A stretch of DNA of 64,000 nt from Venturia oleaginea (lineage: Eukaryota; Ascomycota; Dothideomycetes; Venturiales; Venturiaceae). The stretch covers positions 682,001-746,000 of the forward strand of contig JABMLP010000003.1 in the NCBI GenBank assembly GCA_013176395.1. The letters are read 5' to 3'. The notes under the pieces are model-generated. The model was not told where the DNA came from, did no database searches, and saw only the letters and a list, made by a program, of their open reading frames with translations. Positions within the stretch are counted from its first letter, which is position 1. Every line of letters begins with the position of its first letter. The translations under genes were made by a program, and so were the position numbers. Shown piece after piece: positions 45,682 to 57,495 of this stretch.

Positions 45682-48639
45682 ATGGAGGACGATTTGTACG
45701 ACGAGTTCGGAAACTATATTGGGGAGGACGAATCTGAAGATGGATCGGACCATGGTTTCCAGACCGCCGACGCGTACCTGCAAGATGAGGAGCCCGAAGA
45801 CGAGGAGGTAAACGACCAGCAGCTCATGGAGGTAGATGAGGGAACTTCGAATGCTGTGGTTCTACACGAGGACAAGCAATACTATCCGACTGCTCAGCAG
45901 GTCTATGGACAAGATGTGGAGACAATGCTACAAGAGGAGGACTCGCAACCACTTACACAGCCAATTGTCGCGCCGCTGACGACGAAGAAATGGCTGGTAG
46001 AAGAGACGGATCTCCCCCCTGTCCACTACTCGCGCGACTTCATGGCCGATCTCATGAACTTTCCGGAACAAGTTCGAAATGTCGCATTGGCTGGACATTT
46101 GCACCACGGAAAAACGGCTTTTATGGATATGCTGGTTTTGGAGACCCATGATATCCAGGACAAACTAGACAAGAAGAGAGGCAAGAAGCGAGAGGAACAG
46201 CTGCGATACACCGATACACATTTTCTGGAGCGAGAACGCGGTGTATCAATCAAAGCTTCACCAATGAGTTTGGTTCTGCAGAGCACCAAAGGGAAATCAC
46301 ATCTTTTCAACATCATGGACACTCCAGGCCACGTCAATTTCTCAGATGAAGTCGCGGCATCAATGCGAATGGTGGATGGCGTTGTGCTTGTTGTTGATGT
46401 TGTGGAAGGCGTACAGGTTCATACCGAGCACATCATCAAACACGCCGTTTTGGAAGATCTGCCAATGGTCCTGGTCATCAACAAGATGGATCGCTTGATT
46501 TTGGAGTTGAAATTGCCTCCACAGGACGCATATTTCAAGTTGAAGCATGTCGTGGAAGAGGTGAACACAATCATCGAGAACACTATGCCAGGCAGAGGAG
46601 AGAAGCGTAGACTGAGCCCAGAAAAGGGCAATGTCGCGTTTGCGTGTAGTACTATGGGTTGGTGCTTCACCCTCAGTTCATTCGCTAAGTTGTACGCCGA
46701 AAGCTATCCGAATTCGAAAATCCATCCAGAAGACTTTGCTGCTAGGTTATGGGGCGATGTGTACTTCAACCCAGGCAGCCGAAAGTTCACGCGAAAGGGC
46801 ATGGAAGAGGGCTCGAAACGATCGTTTGTGAACTTCGTACTAGACCCAATTTACAAGCTCTATTCGCATACGATCAGTGAAAGTCCCGAGGATCTCAGAG
46901 AGACTTTGGCCTCGCTGGGAATTACTTTGAAGCCATCTCAACTGAAGACCAACGCCGACGTTCTTCTGAAGCTGGTCTGCGGCCAATTCTTTGGCCCCGC
47001 CCAAGGGTTTGTGGACATGGTTGTTCAGCACATCCCCTCTCCCCAAGGTGCTGCCACGGAACGATACCTTGAGAAGTACTACACGGGCCCCTCAGACACC
47101 AAAACCGCAGAGAGCATGATATCTTGCGACCAGGATGGTCCACTCGTCATGCACGTTACGAAGCTGTTCAATACTGTGGACGGAAAACGGTTCAATGCAT
47201 TCGCCAGAGTTCTCAGTGGAACAGCGAAGGCAGGCGAGCAGGTACGGGTTCTTGGAGAAGGCTACACCCTCGAAGACGAGGAGGACATGGTCACCGCAAC
47301 GATAGGAGACACATGGCTCAACAATTCGAGATACAACATCCCAGTATTTGGTGTACCCGCTGGTAATTGGGTTCTTCTCTCAGACATAGACAATTCAATT
47401 GTCAAAACGGCTACTGTATTGTCGATGAAACTCCCTAATGAGGATGACGCGTACATTTTTAAACCTATTCGCCATTTCTTCGAATCGGTGTTCAAAGTCG
47501 CGGTCGAGCCCATCAACCCATCTGAGCTGCCGAAGATGTTGGATGGTCTACGAAGGGTGAACAAAAGCTACCCACTTGTCACGACGAAGGTGGAAGAATC
47601 TGGAGAACACATCATTCTTGGTACCGGCGAACTCTACATGGACTGTGTCTTACACGACTTAAGGCGGTTGTATGCCGATATGGAGGTCAAGGTTTCGGAT
47701 CCCGTGACACGATTTTGTGAGACCGTGGTTGAGACGTCTGCTATCAAGTGCTACGCATTGACGCCAAACAAGAAGAACAAGTTAACTATGGTGGCTGAAC
47801 CTTTGGACCCCGGGATCGCTGAGGATATTGAAGGTGGCCGAGTGAATATCAGAGATCCTGCCCGTGTGGTCGGGAAATTCTTCGAGGAGAACTACGGCTA
47901 CGATCTTTTGGCATCGCGAAATATCTGGGCATTTGGACCGGATGACATGGGGCCGAACATTTTGCAAAACGACACACTACCATCAGAAGTTGACACGAAA
48001 ACTCTGCGTGGTGTTCGCGACACGATTCGACAAGGTTTTAGCTGGGCGACGCGGGAAGGGCCACTATGTGAAGAGCCCATTCGAAATACCAAGTTCCGTC
48101 TTACTGATATTGGATTGGCTCCTGAGGCTATATTCCGTGGTGGTGGACAGATCATCCCAACTGCAAGAAGAGCGTGTTACAGCAGTTTTCTGATGGCGAG
48201 TCCACGTCTAATGGAGCCAGTCTACGAATGCAGCATGATCGGTCCTGCCGATGCGGTCACCAGCGTTTACACAGTTCTTGCTCGACGAAGAGGTCACGTT
48301 CTGCAGGATGGACCTATCGCTGGAACTCCCCTGTACCAGGTCAAAGGCCTCATTCCGGTCATCGATTCCTTTGGCTTCGAAACCGATCTCAGAATTCACA
48401 CTCAAGGTCAAGCCACTCTTTCACTTGTCTTTGATAGGTGGTCTATTGTGCCTGGAGACCCGCTCGATCGCGATGTTCAGTTGCGACCGCTTGAGCCGGC
48501 ATCTGCGCAAGCGACCGCGCGAGACTTTGTGTTAAAGACGAGGAGAAGAAAGGGTTTGGCAGAGGATGTTTCGATATCGAAGTTCTTGGAGCCAGACTTG
48601 TTCAAGAGCTTGAAAGAGAGTGGAATCTTGGATGGTTGA
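45682..48639 (+). CDS. SNU114: U5 snRNP GTPase Snu114 (EFTUD2/Cwf10)
   Basis: Single exon, 985 aa, the usual length. An acidic N-terminal tail (about 1-60) is typical of Snu114 and unlike EF2. The G domain: G1 GHLHHGKT (about 138-145), G3 DTPGHVNF (about 212), G4 NKMDR (about 267). EF2-like domains II-V follow, with LYMDC and ARRRGHVLQDGP. It is a spliceosome component in the U5 snRNP that helps control Brr2 unwinding of U4/U6 and disassembly. The G1 box reads GHLHHGKT rather than the EF2 AHVDHGKT, as in the family. Shares a promoter region with ERG10. Confidence 0.97.
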   Translation: MEDDLYDEFGNYIGEDESEDGSDHGFQTADAYLQDEEPEDEEVNDQQLMEVDEGTSNAVVLHEDKQYYPTAQQVYGQDVETMLQEEDSQPLTQPIVAPLTTKKWLVEETDLPPVHYSRDFMADLMNFPEQVRNVALAGHLHHGKTAFMDMLVLETHDIQDKLDKKRGKKREEQLRYTDTHFLERERGVSIKASPMSLVLQSTKGKSHLFNIMDTPGHVNFSDEVAASMRMVDGVVLVVDVVEGVQVHTEHIIKHAVLEDLPMVLVINKMDRLILELKLPPQDAYFKLKHVVEEVNTIIENTMPGRGEKRRLSPEKGNVAFACSTMGWCFTLSSFAKLYAESYPNSKIHPEDFAARLWGDVYFNPGSRKFTRKGMEEGSKRSFVNFVLDPIYKLYSHTISESPEDLRETLASLGITLKPSQLKTNADVLLKLVCGQFFGPAQGFVDMVVQHIPSPQGAATERYLEKYYTGPSDTKTAESMISCDQDGPLVMHVTKLFNTVDGKRFNAFARVLSGTAKAGEQVRVLGEGYTLEDEEDMVTATIGDTWLNNSRYNIPVFGVPAGNWVLLSDIDNSIVKTATVLSMKLPNEDDAYIFKPIRHFFESVFKVAVEPINPSELPKMLDGLRRVNKSYPLVTTKVEESGEHIILGTGELYMDCVLHDLRRLYADMEVKVSDPVTRFCETVVETSAIKCYALTPNKKNKLTMVAEPLDPGIAEDIEGGRVNIRDPARVVGKFFEENYGYDLLASRNIWAFGPDDMGPNILQNDTLPSEVDTKTLRGVRDTIRQGFSWATREGPLCEEPIRNTKFRLTDIGLAPEAIFRGGGQIIPTARRACYSSFLMASPRLMEPVYECSMIGPADAVTSVYTVLARRRGHVLQDGPIAGTPLYQVKGLIPVIDSFGFETDLRIHTQGQATLSLVFDRWSIVPGDPLDRDVQLRPLEPASAQATARDFVLKTRRRKGLAEDVSISKFLEPDLFKSLKESGILDG

Positions 48640-49470
48640 AGAGAAGCACACATTTGGTCTGGATGGCGTCGAATCTCCGGGGTTGCACTGCGTCCACTTG
48701 GTCTGAGGCGGGAAGGAAAAGTGGTTGAAGAGCGTCGTTGCACAGTATGTTGACTTCCGAGCGGCTTGCGTTATTCGACGCACAATGCAATCTTGGACTT
48801 CGAGACATGTAAGAGTAATAGATACCAAAACCTAAATGAAATGGACAAGATCATAATTTCATGTCTACATCAATATATGCTTCAATCGATCACTTACCTT
48901 CACATAAGGTCGCTGTAACTACCGCAGCCCAGCGGCTCTTCTTTGCAGCTTCTTCTTTGTAATTGTCCAGTCCCTGCGCATTAGCCTTGCTTGCTTCAAA
49001 GGTTACTTTATGCTTTCAGTGGGTATATTTCTTCCTGCGACATCTTTCCCGCCTGTCCAGCTTTTCGTATCCATCGTCATTGCTGGGGAGCCAGGATAAT
49101 CTACATGGCCCAGGGAATCGTCTGCTACTCCAATAGAACAATCATTATTTGGGGCTACGCTGTCGAGATCCCATCCTACGTGTTCTTAGGTTTGGTCAGT
49201 CATGTTAGTATCGGAGAGAGCAATTTTTTTTCTGGAGTGGTTGGCCGCTAGGCCTAGTAGTTGTCTTGTATTAACAGTGATATCTGGCACTTCGCAATTG
49301 TAGAGCATGTTGTTTAATGGATGAGGAATGGATTGTAGCTTGATACGAGTATGATCTCGATGTTGATCTGTCAACTGGGTGGTGTCTCACCAGGCTATCA
49401 AACCTGGTGACTGTCATTAACCGAGAAAAATGAAAATTTTAAATGGTAGTAAGGATGGGGAGAATGAAAA
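48640..49470. other. Intergenic, SNU114 3' flank to JmjC gene
   Basis: Mostly AT-rich; no gene. An inverted pair CACCAGG ... CCTGGTG flanks about 49389-49412. Confidence 0.4.
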
Positions 49471-51110
49471 ATGCATCACGTGGATAGTGGCTTCAAAATT
49501 TCGACTATCGACCATCTCATGCCACCGTCAACAACAGCGATCAAAACAATGGCTGCAGGCATCATCCTCTCAAACCCTTCCGAATCAGAAGGGCGCCCCA
49601 CAAAACGAATTAGATGGGCTTCCTTACCACCAGAAGAAGAATCGATGCCCGCAGATGCCATTCCGCCGCATCCTCTTGGAGTAAAACCTGCCGGAAATGC
49701 CTATACCTCAACAATTAATTCCAAAAGTAAAATTGGATCTTTTCGAAGCCTTCCCGATGAAATGTTGATGGTTATCTTGGAGATTTTGGAGGCTAAGGAT
49801 TTGGTGGAATTGGGCGGGACTTGTAGACAGTTTTACGCTTTTTCGAGAGTGGAAGAGTTGTGGAGGAGATTATTTGTTGCGTGAGTGATCCGTAATCCTA
49901 TGCAGAAAGTTTTCGAGCTGATGAGACCTTTAGATCTTACCCGGAGAATTTCCAATGGCTGGGGACATGGCGACGAACGTACCTTCAGATCACCGAAGAC
50001 AAAGAATCACGGATACCATGCCCAAATGTTTTCTCAGATGTCTTGTATCGACCATTTCATTGCGCGTATGCAAATCTCAACTCTTATGCGGCTAATATAC
50101 CACGGGAGAACGAGATCAAACGAATGGAGGATTTAACTCAGGAGGAATATACAGAGAAATGGTCCTCCAAGCCTTTCATCCTCACCTCCCCAGTCAAAGA
50201 ATGGCCAATCTACAACAATTGGTCCCCAGAAACCCTCCTCCAAGCCTACACCTCCGTTAAATTCCGTGCTGAAGCAGTAGACTGGCCTTTGGAAACATAC
50301 ATCTCCTACACTCGAAACAGCCACGACGAAAGTCCCCTCTACCTCTTCGACTGCTCCTTCGCCGAAAAAATGAACCTGAAAATCGGTCAAGAGGTTGAAG
50401 GAGCAACATACTGGCCCCCTACCTGTTTCGGCCTCGACCTCTTCACCGTCCTCAATGACCAGCGTCCAGACAGCAGATGGCTCATCATCGGCCCCGCAAG
50501 AGGCGGAAGTACATTCCACAAAGACCCAAACGCAACAAGTGCATGGAACGCCCCGCTCACCGGTTCAAAATACTGGCTAATGTTTCCCTCGGGTCCAAAC
50601 TTTCCTCCACCTCCAGGCGTAATTGTATCAGAAGATGCATCTGAAGTAACCTCACCACTCAGTATCGCCGAATACATGCTCACTTTCCACGAAATCGCTC
50701 GTGCGACGCCAGGTTGTAAAGAGGGGATTTGTTATGCTGGGGAGGTTTTGCACGTTCCTTCGGGTTGGTTCCATTTAGTATTGAACCTGGAAGACAGTAT
50801 TGCGTTGACGCAAAATTTTGTGCCGAGGAAGAAAGTGGGGGAAGTGCTGAGCTTCTTGAAGGAGAGTGTGGCGGACCAGATTAGTGGGTTTAGGGATGAT
50901 GTTGTGGACCCGTATTCTCTGTTTGTGGAAAGGTTGGGAGAGAGGTACCCTGATATTTTGGAGCAAGGGTTGAAGGAGTTGAAGGAGAGGAGTAAAGGTG
51001 GGCGTAGGAAATGGGAGGAGCTTACCAAGGCTGGGTTTGAAGAGAGTGAAGGGGCGGGCTTTAGCTTCGGCTTTGGATTTGGAGATGATGACGATGCAGA
51101 TATTCCATAG
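49471..51110 (+). CDS. F-box plus JmjC domain protein, JMJD6-like oxygenase
   Basis: Two exons: 49471..49880 and 49934..51110; 528 aa from the first ATG. Later ATGs at 49519 and 49549 (the latter in ACAATGGC context) are also possible starts. An F-box is at about 93-133 (SLPDEMLMVILEILEAKDLVELGG). The JmjC domain has the iron-binding triad: H332 and D334 in STFHKDP and H417 in PSGWFHLVLN; GSKYWLMFP is a cofactor-site strand. This is the F-box/JmjC arrangement seen in fungi and plants, related to JMJD6. It would bind Fe(II) and 2-oxoglutarate and hydroxylate or demethylate a protein. The histone versus non-histone substrate cannot be read. The end is Gly/Phe-rich (FSFGFGFGDDDD). Confidence 0.87.
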
Positions 51111-51355
51111 AGCAGTAAGATATCCCGATTTTCTTTGCGCACTTTTAGTGGGCTTTTTATCGCGAGCATTGGCGACTGTCCTTGCTTAGTTCTAGTCGAA
51201 TTCAACAGTAATCATTGTTCGATCTCATTCATGACCAGGATTCGAAAACAACGCTCATGTCTCATAAAGCTCAGTTCCCCGTGTATACGCCATAGCCACC
51301 GAGCCAAACGCCTGCTTCGAGCAATCAGATGAACACATTCTGCGATACAACTTGT
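51111..51355. other. Convergent intergenic region
   Basis: 3' flanks of the JmjC gene and the WD40 gene; no additional feature. Confidence 0.35.
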
Positions 51356-53707
51356 TCATCCTAATAACCCACCCCTGTTCCTCGTCCTCCTTCCAAACCA
51401 CCTAGAGCCAGGGCCCGCCTCATCATCACTATCACCCAAAGGCTCTCTGACCCTGTCAGGAACCAACCTAGCATCAACACGCTGTTCCTTCATTGGCAAA
51501 CCCTCATCATCCTCATCAGCACCATCGGACCAAGAATGAACGGTACAAGTTCCAAGACTTGAGCCGTAACCATTCCAACTCGTCGCTAGTTCAACCATTA
51601 GTACGCCCCTCTACTTTTCGGTTAATCAATGACTGAGAGCTGACTCACCGGCGATGACAGGAACATCAGGATGCCAACTAGCATCTCTCACACAAGTACT
51701 AAACCCACCATGTCCACCATACCCCCAGATCCCATCTTCATACTCATCCCTACCCCTATCTGTCCTCAAATGCCTCGTCGCATCCGCAACATCAATCGTC
51801 CCTTTCAACGTGGCATCCATATTCCAAATGTAAACTTTACCATCATAGCTTCCAGAGTACACATATCTACTATCCGTACTTCCAAGTGGACTGAAGTGAC
51901 AACGGATCAATGTCTTGAGGACAGAGTGGCCACGGAAGGTGACGAGACTGCAGTCGTGTGGGTGAGGCCGCCATTGATTGAAGTTGTAGGCGTTCATGCG
52001 GTATTCGAAGCCAGTAGTGTGGCGGTAAACGTCTACCTTTTCAGCAACCTCGGTTGGGATGACTCGGCGGAGATCCCATAGTTTGGCAGTTTGATCTTTT
52101 CCGTTTGAGATGATGTATCGACCGTCACCCTTTGAATCGACATATGTGAGACCTTCTGTGTGGCCAAGGAAGGTTCCTGCGGCTCGTCCATCACCAAGAG
52201 AACGCCTATCCCATACTTTGAGGGTTGTGTCGTCCGAGCCAGAGTAGAGAATATGTGGGGATGTGGCGTCACCGAAACAAACAGCATTTACATCGTCGTC
52301 GTGGCCTTCTATTCGGAGAATCGATTCATTACGTTCGATGTCGAATACGTAGACAGAGTGGTCGCCTGTTCCTGCAACAATTTCCTTGCCATCGCCTGAG
52401 AAGCGGATGGACCAGATGCCGAAATGGGAGTGCGCTCGATGTGCCCAGCTTGGAGCTCCAGATCCAGATCTCAACCGTGAGAAGTCGAGTATTTGAGGCT
52501 GAGAAGAGTCGCTTGGTTCTGTAGATGCTAGACATACTAATCGGCTTATTGAACTGTAGGCTAACCATCGGTTGTCTGCAGAGAGTGAAGCATCTGTGAT
52601 TGTCCACTGTCCATGAGGATTATCCACGACCTTGTAGTACTTCCACCTGTAAGGGTTTGATGTATCGTACATGCGTACTTTGAAGTCCTGTCCGCAAGAG
52701 AAGAAGAAGTTGCCGTCAGTCGAGAATTGGCCAGAGTAACAACGAGCTGGGTAGTGTATAATTGTATCGGCTTTCGAGGCGGGGATCAAGTCCTACATCG
52801 TGGATGATTAGCAACTGTATGCATTTCAACTCAGCGCCAGCCTCACCTGTCGTAACAACCCATTCCTAGCCTTCTGCCTCCCATAACTCCCTAATCCCAT
52901 CTCCCTCCTCGCCAATCGAATAGCCAACTTCTTCCTCCTTTTGAAAGTATCCTCATTCCTCTCATTCCCACCAAAAGTCCCACTAAGCATAAGCTTTCTC
53001 CCTTCCTCACTAGGCACCTTCTCAAACTCAACACGCTGTCTCGGCGGCCTCCTTGAACTCCTCGTCCGTCTCGCCATCCTAGGATCAAATTCATCATGGT
53101 CATCCTCCTCCTCTTCGCTATCCCCACCCGTACCAAGAAAAGGTGCAAGCCTACCAGCACCCCTAGCCAACAACCTTCTCAGCCCATTCGTGCCCAGTAA
53201 TTGTGTAATCTGTTCCCGGGAGACGAAAACAGGCCGGCCACCACCAATAACAGCACCAAACTCTGCTTCTGTCTCTGCGCCCTCTTCTTCCTCTTGTCCC
53301 TCTTCACTGTCATCGTTGCTATCATCGTCGCCATCATCATCATCATCCTCATCGAAAACCTCTTCCCCCTCTTCCAGTACTTCAAACTCAATATCTATCC
53401 CAGACAACCCCTCACTGGCACTCTCATAGCTATCCTCGTCGTCGTCTTCCTGCCTTTGTTCGCGTGCAGGCATAAATTCCATATCACCATCCTCTTCATC
53501 GTAATCTTCTTCGGTATCGAGCTCTACGCGGTTGCTCTGTCGGCTCGGTGCAGTGGCGGCTTCGGAGGTATTGCCGGCCGCGGCTGTGGTCGGAGGTGGC
53601 GACGACATGAAGTGTATGTGCAATTGGCACAATTGAAACCTCCTCAAGGAAGGATAAATAGGTGTCGAAGACGAGGTTCGTGCTGTGCGGAGAGGAGCTC
53701 GTTGCAT
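51356..53707 (-). CDS. DCAF11/LEC14B-like WD40-repeat protein
   Basis: Three exons, complement(join(51356..51585,51649..52792,52847..53707)); 744 aa from the upstream ATG, or 711 from the ATG at 53608. The last intron has a TACTAAT branch-like sequence and rejoins VIAATSWNG in phase. Residues 50-180 are extremely acidic (runs of D/E), then REQITQLLGTNGLRRLLARG and basic stretches. The WD40 array is about 300-680, with YSGSDDTTLKVWD, ISNGKDQTAKLWD and YSGSYDGKVYIWN. DCAF11 (WDR23) is a receptor of the CUL4-DDB1 ubiquitin ligase controlling stress factors such as Nrf2/SKN-1. The DDB1-binding WDxR motif is not evident (KLWDLRR is the nearest), so partner choice is inference. Confidence 0.82.
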
Positions 53708-54359
53708 TAATTAATTATCCAATGCACTATCAGTAGAGCTACAGTGCTAGGCTAGGTTAGGATGATGAAATCATTTTCGGTGTTAGGCATTAATTCCGTG
53801 TCTGTACGACTTGCCCAAATCGGGCAGTATATAGATCCACCATGTCTCTGTACTTCTTCACTTAGTTCTTAAACTACTTTTCATAGTGCTGATTGCTTCC
53901 ATCTTTGGATATGAGAGACAGTGGCCAATATTTCCCACCTGAAGACCGAGATAGATGAGATTACTGTTTCGTATTCGCAGAGGTAGCAAATAAAAATACT
54001 TGGATGAGCCAATTTCGGCTGCTGTTTCTTACTCACAAAAATAGTCTCTGTCCATGGCCGGACAGTTACATACATCGCCGCGTAAGGATATCATTCAGAG
54101 AAGAAGACCGCAGAGAAGGGGTATTTACCTCCTCTCGTATTCCCTACACCTCTTATTCCAATACAACTAATCATAAAACACAATGATAGAATAGCCAAAC
54201 CAGACCGAGCTACCCCTCATATCCCATTAATATCCAGTAACATAACGAGCTCCGCTAACAACAACAAGAAAGGCTCAAAAACAGATGCCGCGGGAATATA
54301 CACACTAAAGATACATATTTCTAAGATCAGTCGCCAACGAGAGCAACCTCAATCATACA
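53708..54359. other. Intergenic between WD40 gene and ERF2
   Basis: 5' flank of the WD40 gene and 3' flank of ERF2, 652 bp, AT-rich, no gene. The frame at 53881-54075 (minus) is not convincing. Confidence 0.4.
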
Positions 54360-56466
54360 TTATTCACCACCAACAGTACCTGGAGTAGGTACCCGTCCAG
54401 TCGGTCCCTGAAACTCGCCCATCTTCTGCATCTCCACACCCCCAGCGCCAGTCTCGTTGCTGACAATTTTTCTGTTATTACTCCTCTTCTCACCATATCT
54501 CCGATCTCCCTCTTCATACTTCTTCTTGAAATGGGGATAGGTCGGCGGTTTAGGTCTGTTCAGCACCGCGATCCAGTTTTTAAAGAAACTGCCCTGAGTG
54601 AAGGGTCTGTGTCTATCCTTCTTGAGAAATTTATGAGATTGAAGGTACTCGCGCGTCGTTTCGCCGCGGCCAATAAGGAAAAGATGATATCCTGTAAGTG
54701 AAAGCGGGTAGAGAGCTATGAGAATGCCGTAGATGACCATGGCAAAAGGAACACGGTTTTTGTTGATTGATGCGCTGACGCTGACACCTTCTTGGTGAGC
54801 GTAAGCTAGAACATGTCCTAGACTTGCTGCGAAAAGGTAGAATGAGAGGATTGTGCCGGCGGCAACGAATGTGAAAAAGTGACGGTAGTTGCGACGACCG
54901 ACGCAGTTGTTCAGCCATACACAGTGATGATCTTGGGTTTCGATACAGTTGTCGCAAGTGCGGCAATGATGAGCTCGAGCCGGACGCCAGATGTTACATG
55001 TTTTACAGTATTTGGTGGGCACTTCCATTGCTGCTGTCTTGGAAGTCGCCGATACGACCATAGTCCACTCAGTCAATGCAGGACCGAGAGCCAGAGGGTC
55101 TTCATTAGGATTAGACGGAGGAAAGGGATGTAGATTCCTAGGGAGAATCTGGATACTGTCATTATGGAACTGCAAGGTTCATACGGTTGGATAACTTACT
55201 CCAGGATTCATCGTCGATGCGTGCAAAAAGGAAGAAAAGCAAACTAGAAAGACGTATACAAATGGGATGGGGATCGCAGGCGAAATATGCGTCCAAAGCC
55301 ATGGAGCGCTTCTGAAGTTAGTAATAGTTATTCGAGAGGAACGATCCTACTCACGAGAATCCAAGAAACAGAGCAGCCGGAAGCGCCATCGCAAGTCCCG
55401 TGGCAAGATTTATCGGCCGTTCCCGAGCATTCTGTAAGCGTCCACCAAAGAAGAAAACTGTATTTCCAGTAAAGTATTCGTGGTTTTTCCCCAGCTCCTT
55501 CATCACCTCTGCCTTCTGTGTAGCAGCCACAGCTCCTTGGGACAGTCTTGGTGTTGAAGGATTAGATTCGAGCTTTTCATGTCCTGTGTTCGACCGCATA
55601 GGACTTTGCCGCGTCGCTAGTGCAAAGCTAGACCGAAACGACCGAGGAGACTTTTGTGGTGGAAGGTTCGAAGCGCTATTACGATATGGCCTGGCAAGAT
55701 CGAGGTGCATAGGTCTTGTGCTTGGGATGTCTGGACCTGACAGAGGAACCTCACTTTCGCCTCGACTGCGGAACGTTTCTCCTCCCTCTGGCGAGTTGTT
55801 TGAAGTATTCCTGCCTGGCATATCCGTTATGTCTGTGCCTCTTGAAGTGGGCCTCTCATCGTGATGTAAACCAACCACTCCGGGAGGTCCTTGTATTATT
55901 GTTTCTGAGCCATTGCTGTGCCTGTTACCAGCTGCTCCAAATCCTGTCGTTCCATCCTGGACTGGTGCTGAAGTCGGTGCTATATTCGACATGGGACGTT
56001 GGTTTCTTTGGGCCTGCAATCTTTGAGAGCTCATCGGTCGAAAGAAAGCTGAGGACGTCAACGAAGGAACGTGAGTTCGACTCGCCGAGCTTGGTGGTCG
56101 TTTGCCGGCTCCTCCTGCACTTCCAGCAGCGCTACCATGTTGCCTCCTCGACGCAGCTTGCGAATAGGCTCCAGACTTTGCGGTAGCAGCAGAAGAGGGC
56201 CGCGAGGGCGGCAGTCCAGGTTCTCCGACAGGCCCTGACAGGCCGTGCAGTCGTCCCATGAGAGTTTGTGGTGGCCGAGCTTGAGAAGCTCCATTTTGTG
56301 CAACTTCCTCCTCCTCCTCGTCCACGATATCATCCATTCTCGTTGAAGACAAACTGGGCGCATTGTTATTCGTGGTTGAAGGCTTCTCGGTGATGTCCTG
56401 GGGATTTGGAAACGAATTGGTGTCGGTCGAACTTCTCCCTGAACCATGGGGTATTTTTGTGGCCAT
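54360..56466 (-). CDS. ERF2: Palmitoyltransferase Erf2 (DHHC family)
   Basis: Three exons, complement(join(54360..55148,55200..55311,55355..56466)); 670 aa; two small introns of 51 and 43 nt. Residues 1-300 are disordered Ser/Pro-rich. Transmembrane helices lie around 350-375, 380-405 (PFVYVFLVCFSSFL), 510-535 and 555-580. The cysteine-rich domain is about 450-510: KYCKTCNIWRPARAHHC, CDNC, and DHHC at 481-484, with the DHHC cysteine as catalytic acyl carrier. With partner Erf4 it palmitoylates Ras at the ER/Golgi. The ILPRNLHPFPPSNPNEDP segment after the second exon is typical of Erf2. Confidence 0.94.
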
Positions 56467-56928
56467 TATATCGATTTGCTATGGACAGCTTTGGAGGTGG
56501 GCCGTTGTCCAACGATAGGCATGACCTCAGCGTTGCGAATGTCTCTTGTGTCTATGGGGAAAAGCTGGTTGTTGTACAGGAGAACGCCAGGGATGCAGGA
56601 AGGCGCAAGTCTTTGTATAGCAGCAGTGTTTCTACCCAGGGACTGATCTTTCGTGTGTCAAAGCAAGTAGACGGCGCACAGAGTGCCTCTTTCTGTGCGT
56701 GTTAAGTGCATCTTGTACGTCGTTCCACTAGCGATGCGCCTGGACTCCTGAGGTTGAGTTGAGATGGTTTGAATCAAGGGGAGTATCGTTGGTCTCGACT
56801 GGGTTAGCCGTATTGATTATTCAAACTTTACTGTGTACCTTACGGACTGCGATTGTTCCAGAAGGTCGAACCACTACAGCATTCAACATATTCCTCTGTC
56901 CGCCTCCAGACCTCGCCAAATAACCACA
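56467..56928. other. Divergent intergenic region
   Basis: Between the ERF2 and MLRQ-like gene starts, 462 bp. Unsupported short frames only. Confidence 0.4.
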
Positions 56929-57495
56929 ATGTCCGCACTCATCGGTCGCGCTGCCTTCCGCGCTGCTCGCCCAATCCCGCTCCGTGCTATTCGACCACGA
57001 TTCTCCTCCACAGCAGCCGGCGCTGCTGGAGACGACGTCGACCATAAAGCTGCCAAAGATGTACTTAAGAAGGGTGCCAAGCGGGATCCCGAGCTTTATA
57101 TTCTATTCGCAATCATGAGTGGTGTCTTCGGCCTCGCAGGGTGGCATTTCTGTAAGTTCTCATACAGCTTTTGAGCTCTCCGAGGTGTGGACTAGATAAA
57201 TGCTAATTCGAATAGCCCGCTCGCCAACCTCTGCTTCTTCTGAACAACAGGTCGCCAAGGTTCCACACTCAGAGTCCTGGAAGACCGGATCAAGTGCCGC
57301 CTACCAATATCACCCAGGTGGAGACCCCAGCAAGGGAAAGAAGGACGCTCCTTCTCCTCTCAACACAGTCATTGTCCCCAATGTCAACTTGCCAAAGGTT
57401 CGTCTCAGGGAATGAAGGTTTTGGCGAGAGGCATGCTAATATTGGAACAGGACCTACACGACCAATTCAACAAGTACGGCAAGCCGGGGTACTAG
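56929..57495 (+). CDS. MLRQ/B12D-like mitochondrial inner-membrane protein (NDUFA4-type)
   Basis: Three exons: 56929..57151, 57216..57397, 57451..57495; 149 aa. The basic start MSALIGRAAFRAARPIPLRAI is a mitochondrial presequence. One helix follows (about 58-76, LYILFAIMSGVFGLAGWHF). The matrix/intermembrane part has AKVPHSESWKTGSS and YQYHPGGDPSKG, conserved in fungal proteins annotated as MLRQ subunit. The animal homologue NDUFA4 was first placed in complex I and later in complex IV; the fungal role is less clear. Confidence 0.75.
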
